From contig CANRTU010000020.1 in assembly GCA_947642745.1 (NCBI GenBank), positions 1 to 64,000 on the forward strand: a DNA stretch of 64,000 nucleotides. The letters are read 5' to 3'. This document shows positions 28,969 through 37,555 of this stretch, in pieces (the first letter of the stretch is position 1; each line of letters begins with the position of its first letter). Under the pieces are notes generated by a model. The model made no database searches. It saw nothing but the letters and a program-made list of their open reading frames with translations, and was not told where the DNA came from. A program made the position numbers and the translations under genes. Origin of the DNA: an uncultured Eubacterium sp. Lineage in GTDB: Bacteria > Bacillota > Clostridia > Lachnospirales > Lachnospiraceae.

Positions 28969-30005
28969 TCATAATATCCGTTATCGTTTCTGTCGCCAGT
29001 AAAGGAAACTGGTAAATCGTCTCCCTGCGAAGATGCAGCAGTTATTGCTACCTGACCAGACCATCCCGGGAAAGCCTTATTACCAGAACTGCTGCTAATC
29101 CCAAAGGCGTTCTTCCATGTAAATGCAGAATTATAACCCATGGACTGCAAGGTGCTTTTCACCAACGCCACACTGTCAGATGCTGCTGATAATTCTGTCG
29201 CACCAGCAGCGCCGCCTGAAACAGCTTTGAAATAGTCTCCACCAATCACTTCGCCTGTATATGCATCCACATAAACCATTACAGCTTCATTTTTGACGAT
29301 ATATGCCAATTCAACCCCGCCCGTGGTTGCAGACTCGTTGAAGTTGTTGTTTGTTTTTACTGTCGCCAGCTCAACTTCAAAACTACCCACTGACATTTCT
29401 GCATCTAAAAATCCGGAAACAATGTCGCAAGCTTCCTCTGAAGATATAAGAGATCCTGACTTACGTTCCACATATGAAGATTCACGCTTATACAAAGAAA
29501 CAAGTTCATTGTATTTTACATCTATGAAAACAGAGTACGAGTCAAAATTATCTAAAGCACCATTTGACAGTTCTTTTTCGTATCTTAACGAAATAGTAGT
29601 TTCATCGAAACAGTTCCGGGCTGTGAGCTTATATGCCGGTCCTGCAATATTTTCTTCGATATATTTCATTACATCGTCGGTGGAATTGAAATTGGAAGAG
29701 TGTCTGCTTTCACATTCACTGTCAGAATACAACCTGTCAATTTCATCAAGACGGTTGATTCTGACAATGTCACCCGTCTCATTTAGCAGCGCATATGATG
29801 TGTCATTAAATCTGATTTGCTTAGAAGGAATACCAGCAGGGATGTCTCCCTGAGAACCAGAGACGCCGGAAACATTTTTAGCTCCCAATGCCGTTAAAAC
29901 ATCAATCGCATCCGGCTGGGAATCACTTTGCGCAAATACATTGATAGAAAATCCACAGGTTAACAGGAACGTTAATGATAACAATTATGATAATATTTTT
30001 TTCAT
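28965..30005 (-). pseudogene. Secreted YcdB/PepSY-like protein with a stop in its signal peptide
   Basis: The natural start is the ATG at 30005, with GAAAGGAGACCAGCC before it. It reads MKKILS and then TAA (29987-29985), where a leucine codon would complete an ordinary signal peptide (LLSLTFLLTCGFSINVFA follows). Beyond it 339 codons are open, with two regions of YcdB/PepSY type such as VFIDVKYNELVSLYK and MVYVDAYTGEVIGGDYF. Unless translation restarts at the TTG of codon 8, the gene is off. A lipoprotein frame, also interrupted, overlaps its end by 4 bp. The family call rests on the VDAYTGEV-type repeat. Confidence 0.65.
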
Positions 30006-30107
30006 GGCTGGTCTCCTTTCTAAAGTTAAAGCTTTACCAAATGACCGGCAATGAATCCGGGGTGTGTTAATAGTGCGTGTAATGAGGAGCAGTTTTTGCG
30101 TTGTCCA

Positions 30108-30126
30108 CAGTTGTTTAAAACAACTG
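30108..30126. promoter_or_regulatory. Perfect palindrome, possible operator
   Basis: CAGTTGTTT-A-AAACAACTG, with 9-bp arms and a single central base, lies about 100 bp upstream of the secreted-protein relic. The shape suits a dimeric repressor site. Nothing else is recognised between 30006 and 30432. Confidence 0.4.
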
Positions 30127-30432
30127 GCACATAAGCAGTCTGCATGAGCTTAACTTATGCACCCGTATGAAGGATTATGATTTATCCTCTCCATAATTGG
30201 TAACTGTATCAGAATCGCAGTCGCCATAAACCATACTGTTTGCTGATAAAACACTGATGTTTCTTCAATCATCCAATAAGCGTCAGTATAATCTATCTAA
30301 TATGCGTAGTATACTACACATCCCAAAAAATTGCAATGTATTTCCCGATTTTATTTTGCTGGCGTTGTATAAACGGCAACTAAATAAAATCTGTTCAGAA
30401 CGCGGAAATTCTCAAAAAACCCCTGCGTTTTT

Positions 30433-30598
30433 CTAGTGTACTGTATCATTGATACTCAGCCAAACCTCCCTGCTCAGGCTTCCATCAGACTGCGTTGCCT
30501 TCACTCAACGATGCCACCGCATCGCCCCGTTCAGGCGCCTTGCCGCTGAAACCCTGTTCAGCGGAGTTTTGACAGATATCAACGATACAATACACTAG
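30433..30598. mobile_element. MITE-like element B (166 bp)
   Basis: Inverted ends CTAGTGTACTGTATCATTGATA (left) and, inverted, CTAGTGTATTGTATCGTTGATA (right) agree at 20 of 22 positions. The GC-rich interior contains no gene. It abuts the 5' end of the broken gene at 30599. Confidence 0.75.
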
Positions 30599-30929
30599 TA
30601 TCAGGTTTCCAGTCCATCTGATCCGCCTGTAACAGAACCTCAACGGGCGAAACTGACTATTGAAAAGGTTAAAGAGCTGGCAAAAAAAGGAGATGCCCTG
30701 TCATGGAGCGATTTTGAACCATACAGACATTGGTTCAGGACTATCTATCTACTTCTATGAAATAGACGAAAAATATTGCCTTGTGACTGGCGGAGGCGAT
30801 ACACAGACCTCTCCTTTGTATATACGGCTGGTTTTGAAACCATACGACCCTGAGTTTTCAGATGATAAAACATATATTGAAATACGAACCGGAAATGTGA
30901 AGGATTTTATAAACAGTCAGAATAAATAA
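30599..30929 (+). pseudogene. Small exported-protein gene, 5'-truncated and frameshifted
   Basis: One frame reads PSDPPVTEPQRAKLTIEKV and KELAKKGDALSWSDFEPYRH. Two bases are then missing and the protein continues in the next frame as IGSGLSIYFYEIDEKYCLVT, GGGDTQTSPLYIRLV, to a stop at 30929. This layout resembles the C-terminal domain of small Lachnospiraceae lipoproteins. The start and signal peptide are gone: element B ends at 30598, exactly where the homologous part begins. So the gene was probably cut by the insertion and then decayed. Confidence 0.7.
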
Positions 30930-30966
30930 GTTCCTGTTTATCTGGCAGATTAAAAACTAAAATAAG

Positions 30967-30988
30967 GCGGCAGGGCTGTTCCTGCCGC
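30967..30988 (-). terminator. Terminator of the UvrX-YolD operon
   Basis: GCGGCAGG/CCTGCCGC arms with a 6-base loop. Reading on the minus strand it is followed by CTTATTTT. It lies about 120 bp past the stop of the YolD gene. Confidence 0.55.
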
Positions 30989-31105
30989 AAGATATTCTAA
31001 ACGCTCTTTCGGATTTACCCGGTTTCGGTCAGCGGCTTTTCCCTTTGTACCTGAAATCACAGTCATACGGCCTGACTGGCATATGCTTTTGCGGAACTTT
31101 CTGTA

Positions 31106-31534
31106 TTAGATATCCGGCTTACTTACAAAAACCATTTCCACAATCCGCTCCACCGGAATCTCCCTGCCATCCTCCATTACCACACACCGGCGGTATACAT
31201 CCATACCAGCCGCTCTGCCGGTTACAGTAACATATACCCCGCCATCCTTTCTCTCATCCGGTTCAAAATATTCCACAGATATTTCCGGCTGTTTGAAAAT
31301 ATGCCTTCGCAGCAGCCGTAGCCGGCTGTCCAGTACCGCCTCATAATCCTCGTCCAGCTCCTTCCGCCGCTGTGTCCTTCGCTCTGTCTCCCGCACCGCT
31401 TCCCCATGTCCGGCAAGCGCCGCAAAGGGAGCAAACTGCGCCGCCCGCTCCCGCATGCTCATGGGCGGATGATTTCTGGATACGGGATGCGGCAGGTTTA
31501 TCATATCGTCGTACTGGCGTACATCTTTTTTCAT
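31106..31534 (-). CDS. YolD-like protein
   Basis: A 142-residue protein of the YolD-like family, usually encoded next to Y-family polymerases of Firmicutes phages and mobile elements. The N-terminal block MINLPHPVSRNHPPMSMRER and AAQFAPFAALAGHGEAV is the family hallmark. The C-terminal half is a small beta domain (GVYVTVTGRAAGMDVYRRCV, IVEMVF). It follows the polymerase gene by 63 bp on the same strand behind a LexA-type promoter, and its role may be to modulate translesion synthesis. Ribosome binding site GAAAGGAAAAAGAGT. Confidence 0.88.
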   Translation of the reverse strand: MKKDVRQYDDMINLPHPVSRNHPPMSMRERAAQFAPFAALAGHGEAVRETERRTQRRKELDEDYEAVLDSRLRLLRRHIFKQPEISVEYFEPDERKDGGVYVTVTGRAAGMDVYRRCVVMEDGREIPVERIVEMVFVSKPDI

Positions 31535-31597
31535 ACTCTTTTTCCTTTCACAACCTGATACTACAACGGCAGAAAGAGATCCATCAGTGATTCCTTT

Positions 31598-33142
31598 TTA
31601 ATCGCTCCAGGCTCTGTGTCCTCCGATCTGCTGGTTGCGTTCTGCCGCCGTGGAGCCTTCTTCCAGACTCATTCCCTTTAATACCGCATTTTTTCCAAAC
31701 TTCTTTTTAATATCCAGCATGGCCTGCTGCATCTTCCGTTCCCGCCGCAGCCTTTTTTCCTCCTGTCTGCGCCGCTCTTCCAGTGCGTTGTAATCGGTAA
31801 ATAAATCCAGCTGTTCACAGCACGGTTTCTCTCTGACGTCCTTTTCATCCAGAACACGGCTGGCGGTGACGCCAATGCGCCTTACCAGCAGATTTTTATT
31901 CACAATCTGGTCATAGAGCGCCATAACCGCCTCTGTCATCAGACGGGCGGAAGACGTCTGCCGTTCCAGTCTTGCTGTGCCGTGGGCGTGTTTTGGCACC
32001 TTCCGCCCATAATAATCCGTCGTCACTTCTCCCCGGTACCACTGGCGTGTCTGCGGGTCTTTCAGATTGTCCCGGTCATAGCCCACCGTCAGAACGATCT
32101 GGTCTGTCACCAGCCCTTTCTCCACCAGATCCAGCGCCAGCTGGTCTGTCATCTCCCGTACGACCAGCCTCGCCTTTTCAAAACTGTATGGCTGGTGCAG
32201 CACCTGTCCGGAACCTGCGCTGTGGAACTGCGGCTGGTAACTTTTGATGTCCGCCATACCGCATGGTTCCCATCCCCATGCATGGTCAATGAGCAGCTGT
32301 GCGTTCACGCCAAAAAGCTGGTAAAGCAGATCCTCATTATAATAGTCCTCCGGCTGTCCAATGGAACACCCCGCCACATCACCCATGGTAAACATGCCAT
32401 GATCTTCCAGTTTTTTCGCATACCCTCTGCCAATCCGCCAGAAATCCGTCAGGGGCCTGTGGGTCCACAACATCTTCCGGTAAGTCATTTCGTCCAGCTC
32501 CGCAATCCTTGCGCCATTTTCATCCGGCGGTATATGCTTGGCCACAATATCCATAGCCACCTTGCACAGATACAGATTCGTGCCGATGCCTGCCGTGGCT
32601 GTAATGCCGGTGGTCTGATAAATATCCTGCACAATCTTCTGCGCCAGCTCCCTGGCGGACAGCCGGTATGTGCCCAGATAACTGGTCACATCCAGAAATA
32701 TTTCATCAATGGAATATACATGGCAGTCATCCGGCGAAATATATTTCAGATAAATATCATAAATTTTCGTACTGTATTCAATATAGTAAGCCATTCTGGG
32801 CACCGCCACCAGATAGTCCAGGGAAAGTTCCGGACAGGAGCGCAGCTCACTGTCCAGATACGAAGAACCTTCAAACCGGTGTCCCGGCGCTTTTTCCAGG
32901 CGTGCTTCATTGACTTTCCCCACTTTCCGGATAACCTCAAACAGTCTCGCGCGTCCGGATATCCCCCAGGCCTTCAGTGACGGGGATACCGCCAGGCAGA
33001 TCGTCTTTTGGGTACGGCTTTCATCCGCCACCACCAGATTGGTGTCCAGCGGGTCCAGCCCCCGTTCCATACATTCCACCGAAGCGTAAAAAGACTTAAG
33101 ATCAATAGCTATATAAGTGTAGTTCTCCTGCTTCATTTTCAT
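31598..33142 (-). CDS. Y-family DNA polymerase, UvrX/UmuC type
   Basis: A 514-residue translesion polymerase. The palm motifs are AIDLKSFYASVEC (metal-binding Asp14) and YSIDEIFLDV (Asp146-Glu147). A helix-hairpin-helix thumb part (DFWRIGRGYAKKLEDHGM) and the little-finger domain follow, with a basic, Arg/Lys-rich tail. The start is taken at the ATG at 33142, which overlaps the stop of the preceding gene as ATGA; the frame extends to 33211 but only outside the conserved part. It is the middle gene of an SOS-type cassette with YolD downstream. It would help tolerate UV and chemical damage at the cost of mutations. Confidence 0.93.
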   Translation of the reverse strand: MKMKQENYTYIAIDLKSFYASVECMERGLDPLDTNLVVADESRTQKTICLAVSPSLKAWGISGRARLFEVIRKVGKVNEARLEKAPGHRFEGSSYLDSELRSCPELSLDYLVAVPRMAYYIEYSTKIYDIYLKYISPDDCHVYSIDEIFLDVTSYLGTYRLSARELAQKIVQDIYQTTGITATAGIGTNLYLCKVAMDIVAKHIPPDENGARIAELDEMTYRKMLWTHRPLTDFWRIGRGYAKKLEDHGMFTMGDVAGCSIGQPEDYYNEDLLYQLFGVNAQLLIDHAWGWEPCGMADIKSYQPQFHSAGSGQVLHQPYSFEKARLVVREMTDQLALDLVEKGLVTDQIVLTVGYDRDNLKDPQTRQWYRGEVTTDYYGRKVPKHAHGTARLERQTSSARLMTEAVMALYDQIVNKNLLVRRIGVTASRVLDEKDVREKPCCEQLDLFTDYNALEERRRQEEKRLRRERKMQQAMLDIKKKFGKNAVLKGMSLEEGSTAAERNQQIGGHRAWSD

Positions 33143-33444
33143 ATACCCCCGACTGTGGCTTCCTGCCCCGCCAGCGCCATATCCCAGGTATTTTCTCCCG
33201 GATGGTACCATAATACAAAGTCCCTGCGGATTCCCTCCTGTACCACGCTGCAGTCATATCGCTGCACAAGCAGGCCCCCGGAGCGCCTCCGCTGTGACTG
33301 GTGTACCTGTAACTCTTTTATCAGATGGATGCATCCAGCATCATCCTGATACTTTATCATTCGTGGAATCGTCCTTCCGGCAGCCGTAAACCAGCAGTCC
33401 ACGGCCACCTTGTGATATCGTACTTTGCCTGCCGCAAATCCCAT
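33139..33444 (-). CDS. Small protein upstream of the Y-family polymerase
   Basis: About 101 residues if started at the ATG at 33444 (AGGAGG lies 12 bases upstream). An upstream TTG just behind the LexA-like box would add about 21 residues. Not firmly recognised: the sequence has many Arg/Lys/Trp residues (VRYHKVAVDCWFTAAGRTIP, RYDCSVVQEGIRRDFVLWYH) and looks like a small, basic, beta-rich domain. Its stop overlaps the polymerase start by ATGA, so it is coupled to it. Because of this and the shared SOS-type promoter it probably works with the polymerase. The N-terminus is uncertain. Confidence 0.65.
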   Translation of the reverse strand: MGFAAGKVRYHKVAVDCWFTAAGRTIPRMIKYQDDAGCIHLIKELQVHQSQRRRSGGLLVQRYDCSVVQEGIRRDFVLWYHPGENTWDMALAGQEATVGGI

Positions 33445-33504
33445 ACCAGCTGATGTCCTCCTCTTCCACTGAAATGCATGTTCCAAGTCCCGCAGATCAT
33501 CTGC

Positions 33505-33518
33505 CAAACTTATGTTCT
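33505..33518. promoter_or_regulatory. LexA (SOS) box
   Basis: On the minus strand AGAACATAAGTTTG closely fits the Firmicutes LexA/DinR box CGAACRNRYGTTYC (GAAC, four bases, GTTT). It lies 11 bp downstream of the -10 box, in position to repress the cassette with the Y-family polymerase. Confidence 0.65.
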
Positions 33519-33529
33519 CTTTCGTATTT

Positions 33530-33558
33530 ATTATAACGGAAAGAAAACACATTTTCAA
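33530..33558 (-). promoter_or_regulatory. Promoter of the polymerase cassette
   Basis: Minus-strand -35 TTGAAA (33558-33553), 17-bp spacer and -10 TATAAT (33535-33530). It directly precedes the LexA-like box. Confidence 0.78.
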
Positions 33559-33655
33559 CCGTGAATATTTTCCAGGACAGGGACGGACAATGACAGCGTA
33601 TTCATAGGACGGCAGTCTGAATTACCATCTCCCCTCAATGATATAAAAAGTTTCT

Positions 33656-34942
33656 TCAGAACATCTCCTGATTCGCAACAAGCTGGGTCATTCCGCCGGT
33701 CAGTATCCCTGTATTGGCCTCGTATATCTGCCCAAACTGCGTGACTGGCAGCGGATTGACGCCGCTTCCCACTTCAATGGTATACCCCGGCCGGTTATAA
33801 TCCTGGATAAACCAGTCTTTGTAACCCGCATAACCGGATTCTCCCGGAGTTTCTTCCACCGCATAGCCGCTGACTTCTCCAAAATACCTGGCAATCCGGT
33901 AAGAATCCTGAGGCTCATAATCCAGATATTTCCAGTAAATAACTTCTCCCTGGGTATGATAGGCCAGAATCAATTCAAAATCATTGCGCCTGGTGTATTC
34001 ATATATGCTCCTGCTCTCCGGAGCCGTTAAAGGCGCTGTACCCACATAATCCCTGGGCGCCGGGGACTGGTATCCCTGTTCATATTTGATCTTTCTGGCA
34101 TTCTCCCATCCTGCGGGAAACTGCAGGTTCAGATCAACCCCTTCAATATTGGCTTTCCAGCCCTGTGGAAATGGAATTGCCGGATAATCCGCCCCGATAG
34201 CCTCCGCCTGTTTCATTCTTTCCTCATCATCCAGCACCCCGTTTACCAGATCCACACCATCCGGATTTACCAGCGGCATCAGCGACAGCGTAAACCCATA
34301 ATACAGCCAGGAAGAACGCACGCCGTTTAACGAAAGCCCGGATGCGAAAGCATCCGCATAATCCTCCGCAAATTTCAGCAGCACCGGCGTGGTAATCCAT
34401 TCATTGGCATGAAACGCAGCGTTATAAAACACCTGTCGTCTGCCTTCCCCGATCCGCAGCACCGAAAGTTCCCTGCCCATTACACTGCTGCCAGTCCGCT
34501 CTTCCCGCAAAAACGGATACCGCACCATAAGCCCTTCCAGAATCCAGGCCGTCAGCATGGAAGAATACGCCACCTCACCAAAAACCAGCGGAAAATCATA
34601 AGGAACCACCACCATCATTCCTGTCTGCAACGCCGAAGGATCCAGCGTAGGATTGGCCGTCAGAAGACGCCGGAGCGACGAATGGTGGCGGGCGGCAATC
34701 TGCCAGAACGTATCGCCCTCTTCTACCCGGTGTATGGTATACCCTTTCAGATAAGGAATCAGAAACTGCCACTCCGTCCGCGTGATCCCGCAGGCCTGCC
34801 CGGTTCCCAGAAACTCCCGCAGCGCCTCACAGGTGGCATTGCCAAATATCCCGTCGATGGTTACCGGATAACCTGCCCTTGTCAGCGCCAGCTGCGCATA
34901 CTGTACCAGCGTTCCCCGGTCTCCCTGATTTAATTCTTTCAT
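33656..34942 (-). CDS. M14 zinc carboxypeptidase with PG-binding and LysM domains
   Basis: A 428-residue enzyme expected to cut gamma-D-glutamyl-diamino acid bonds in peptidoglycan peptides. Domains: a peptidoglycan-binding repeat (about 5-50, TIDGIFGNATCEALREF), LysM (about 68-115, HRVEEGDTFWQIA), and an M14 catalytic domain (about 120-420) with zinc ligands His178 and Glu181 (HANE) and His329 (AYHTQGE) and the catalytic glutamate 390 (YTIEVG). No signal peptide is seen, so it may act on recycled wall fragments, on the spore, or be released otherwise, as for related ENP1/YqgT-like enzymes. ATG at 34942 with GGAG five bases upstream. Monocistronic. Confidence 0.92.
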   Translation of the reverse strand: MKELNQGDRGTLVQYAQLALTRAGYPVTIDGIFGNATCEALREFLGTGQACGITRTEWQFLIPYLKGYTIHRVEEGDTFWQIAARHHSSLRRLLTANPTLDPSALQTGMMVVVPYDFPLVFGEVAYSSMLTAWILEGLMVRYPFLREERTGSSVMGRELSVLRIGEGRRQVFYNAAFHANEWITTPVLLKFAEDYADAFASGLSLNGVRSSWLYYGFTLSLMPLVNPDGVDLVNGVLDDEERMKQAEAIGADYPAIPFPQGWKANIEGVDLNLQFPAGWENARKIKYEQGYQSPAPRDYVGTAPLTAPESRSIYEYTRRNDFELILAYHTQGEVIYWKYLDYEPQDSYRIARYFGEVSGYAVEETPGESGYAGYKDWFIQDYNRPGYTIEVGSGVNPLPVTQFGQIYEANTGILTGGMTQLVANQEMF

Positions 34943-35143
34943 CGCCACTCCATTGTTTATATTTTACGTTATTTTATTATATGTAAAAAATCAGATTGTG
35001 CGGCATTTACGAAAAAGTTTTTTTCTGTTATACTTAAAAACCACAGTGCAGATTACCCGCTGACCGGCTCCACCCGGTATGTTTATACTAAAAAATAAAT
35101 GATTCATAAGAATCAAATAACATATATGTAAGAGAGGTTTCAT

Positions 35144-35587
35144 ATGTTTGAAATAAAGAAAATGACATCATCCATGCGTACGCCTGTATTGGAAATGGCA
35201 GGAAAATTTTATCAAAGCAGCGCTGTCTCCCATCCCGTTCCCGGATCTGTGCTGGAACAGACCTTTGCGGACGCCGTCAGCGAAGATCCCGTTCTGACCG
35301 GCTATGTCCTGGTGGACGACGGCCGGATTGCCGGCTTTGCCTATGTGACCGTCTATTACGCCTGCGAGGTGGGCGGCAGATGCCTGATGTTTGAAGAAAT
35401 CTATCTGGATGAAGGCTCCAGGGGCAAAGGCTGCGGCAGCGCCTTTATCCGCCAGATTATGGAAACCTGGCCACGGATAAAGCGCTTCCGCCTGGAAGTA
35501 ACGGAAGAAAATACAGCCGCCATCGCATTATACAAGTCTCTTGGATTTACTTTTTTAGATTACAGACAAATGGTCCGGGACGTCTGA
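35144..35587 (+). CDS. GNAT-family N-acetyltransferase
   Basis: A 147-residue acetyl-CoA-dependent acetyltransferase. The CoA-binding motif A is clear: MFEEIYLDEGSRGKGCGSAF, with the pyrophosphate loop RGKGCG. Motif B follows (EENTAAIALYKSLGF). The substrate (amine, amino acid or protein N-terminus) cannot be told. AGAGAGG precedes the ATG. It converges with the ZIP transporter gene, the two stop codons lying about 9 bp apart without an obvious hairpin. Confidence 0.92.
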   Translation: MFEIKKMTSSMRTPVLEMAGKFYQSSAVSHPVPGSVLEQTFADAVSEDPVLTGYVLVDDGRIAGFAYVTVYYACEVGGRCLMFEEIYLDEGSRGKGCGSAFIRQIMETWPRIKRFRLEVTEENTAAIALYKSLGFTFLDYRQMVRDV

Positions 35588-35596
35588 GCTTTCCGC

Positions 35597-36397
35597 CTAC
35601 CCAAGCATGACATCCAGCAGCATCATTACCGCAAACCCGGTGACAATGCCCATGGTGGCTGTATACGGCTGCTTTTTCCGGTTTTTCTGGCATTCCGGTA
35701 TCAGTTCATGAACAGCCACCAGAATCATTGCCCCAGCGGCAAAAGAAAGAGCGTAGGGCAGAATCGTTTCCACATAAACCACCAGCAGCGCTCCGGTTAC
35801 GCCGGCGGCCGGTTCCACAATTCCGGACGCCTGACCCAGCAGAAAACTTTTCTTCCTGGAGTATCCCTCCCGCCTTAACGGCAGCGATACCGCAGCCCCT
35901 TCCGGGAAATTCTGCAGGCCGATTCCCACAGCGATGGTCACAGCCCCCATCAGACTTTCCATGGAGGCATGGTCCGCCAGCGCTCCAAACGCCACGCCTA
36001 CGGCAAGCCCTTCCGGTATATTGTGCAGTGTAATGGAAAGCACCAGCATTATGATCCGGTTTAGCCGGTCAGAGGGCTCTCCCCGCACATTATCCGCCCT
36101 GCCACTGGCATAAGAAACGATTTTGTCGCATACCCACATAAACAGCGCCCCGCACAGAAAGCCTGTGGTAGCTACCAGATAAGGCGGCGCCCCGCCGCTT
36201 TGTTCCGCCCGTTCTATGGCAGGCTGCAGCAGCGACCAGAAGCTGGCGGCAATCATGACTCCGGAGGCAAAGCCCAGCATCATATTAAGCAGTTTCGTCT
36301 CCGGAGACTTAAAAAATAAAACCATTGCGGCGCCCAGTGCCGTCACTGACCAGGTACCCAGTGTGGCGGCAAGCGCCATCCATACAATCTGATTCAT
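35597..36397 (-). CDS. ZIP-family metal transporter
   Basis: A 266-residue membrane protein with eight predicted helices, importing divalent metals such as zinc, iron or manganese. The metal-binding helices carry the two family signatures, TLHNIPEGLAVGVAF and GLQNFPEGAAVSLP. The loop between helices 3 and 4 is short and has no His-rich stretch. GGAGGG precedes the ATG. A ZupT/GufA-like member; monocistronic. Confidence 0.93.
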   Translation of the reverse strand: MNQIVWMALAATLGTWSVTALGAAMVLFFKSPETKLLNMMLGFASGVMIAASFWSLLQPAIERAEQSGGAPPYLVATTGFLCGALFMWVCDKIVSYASGRADNVRGEPSDRLNRIIMLVLSITLHNIPEGLAVGVAFGALADHASMESLMGAVTIAVGIGLQNFPEGAAVSLPLRREGYSRKKSFLLGQASGIVEPAAGVTGALLVVYVETILPYALSFAAGAMILVAVHELIPECQKNRKKQPYTATMGIVTGFAVMMLLDVMLG

Positions 36398-36839
36398 GAT
36401 GAAACCCTCCTGCTACAGTATATGGCATGGCGCCTGCGCTGGTGCAGAATACCGGGGCGGAAACGGACATGCCGTTCCCCGGAAATACCATACGGAAAAT
36501 ATGTTCCGGGGGGGCGGGACACATCGCAGCCGTCCAGCCGGAGCATTCTGTACTGATACACCGCAGGAATACGCAGCGCAGCGTCATGTCACTTTGCGCT
36601 TACGGCTCTCCGGGGCACGCACCGGCCGCCTCCGCACTGATGACCTGCCGGAGCACACCGGCAGTACCACACCGGAACGCTCTGCACTACAAGCCCCCGG
36701 CATTCTGCTCTTACGGCTCTCCAGAACTCACTCCGGCCGCTTCTGCCTAATGTCCGCCGGGGGACACAACTGTTTTTATATAACTCATGTACTATGATTA
36801 AATCTCCATAATCAGATAACCTGACAGGGAGGACTTTAG
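36398..36839. other. Intergenic stretch without recognised genes
   Basis: About 440 bp, GC-rich, between the divergent ZIP transporter and BceR-type regulator genes. The motif CTTACGGCTCTCC occurs twice (about 36598 and 36712), and CACTCCGGCCGC/GCACCGGCCGCC once each, hinting at an old duplication. Short open frames here have no ribosome binding sites or family features. GGGAGGACTTTAG at the right edge is the ribosome binding site of the next gene. Confidence 0.6.
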
Positions 36840-37520
36840 ATGAATACGCATATGAAAATTTTTATCGTGGAAGACGACGATGCCCTGGCAGAGGAGATCC
36901 GCCAGTTTCTGGAAAAATGGGGGTATCATGCCATTGCGGCCGCACAGTTTGAAGATATTGCCGGCGAATGTGCCGCCATCCAGCCCGCACTGGTGCTGAT
37001 GGATATTAACCTCCCCTGTTATGACGGCTTTTACTGGTGCCACAAAATCCGTATCCATTCAAAGGTGCCGGTTATTTTTATCAGCAGTCTTGACGACGAT
37101 AAGGACAAGATTATGGCCATTGCGCAGGGCGGGGACGACTACGTGGAAAAACCGTTCCATCTGGAACTTCTGAAAGCCAAAATTGAAGCGCTGATGCGGC
37201 GCACTTATGAATACCAGCTGCGGGAACAGATCATTCTGACCGGGGACATAACCTACGACGCCGGCCTGTCCGCCCTGTTTTTCCAGAATGAGGAAATTAC
37301 GCTGACAAAATCAGAGCGGCGTATCGTCGCAAAACTGATCGAAAAAAAATCACAGATCGTCACCCGGGAAGAGCTGATGATGGAACTATGGAGCACGGAC
37401 GAATTTGTCTCTGACGGTACGCTGACTACTATTATCAGCCGCCTGCGGAACAAACTGCGGACAGTCTGTCACAGCGAACTGATACTTACAAAGAAAGGGC
37501 AGGGATATCTCATTCCCTGA
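36840..37520 (+). CDS. BceR-type response regulator
   Basis: A 226-residue OmpR-family regulator. The receiver has FIVEDDD, the phosphorylated Asp55 in LVLMDINLP, and the Lys of VEKPFH. The winged-helix output domain has TLTKSERRIVAKLIEK and TTIISRLRNKL. It is followed by an intramembrane-sensing kinase, an ATPase and a BceB-type permease, the standard BceRS-BceAB order. A TNACA-N4-TGTAA site, the BceR-type recognition sequence, lies upstream of the ATPase gene, as expected for its target. Confidence 0.94.
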   Translation: MNTHMKIFIVEDDDALAEEIRQFLEKWGYHAIAAAQFEDIAGECAAIQPALVLMDINLPCYDGFYWCHKIRIHSKVPVIFISSLDDDKDKIMAIAQGGDDYVEKPFHLELLKAKIEALMRRTYEYQLREQIILTGDITYDAGLSALFFQNEEITLTKSERRIVAKLIEKKSQIVTREELMMELWSTDEFVSDGTLTTIISRLRNKLRTVCHSELILTKKGQGYLIP

Positions 37521-37555
37521 TTCCGCCATATAGGAAAGGAGCGCACAGCCGGTAC

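Noticed and set aside
28645-30005. Alternative genetic code or stop-codon read-through for the two interrupted secreted genes
   Set aside because: The two stops differ (TAA and TGA), and all other genes in the window end normally at all three stops; ordinary nonsense mutations explain it.
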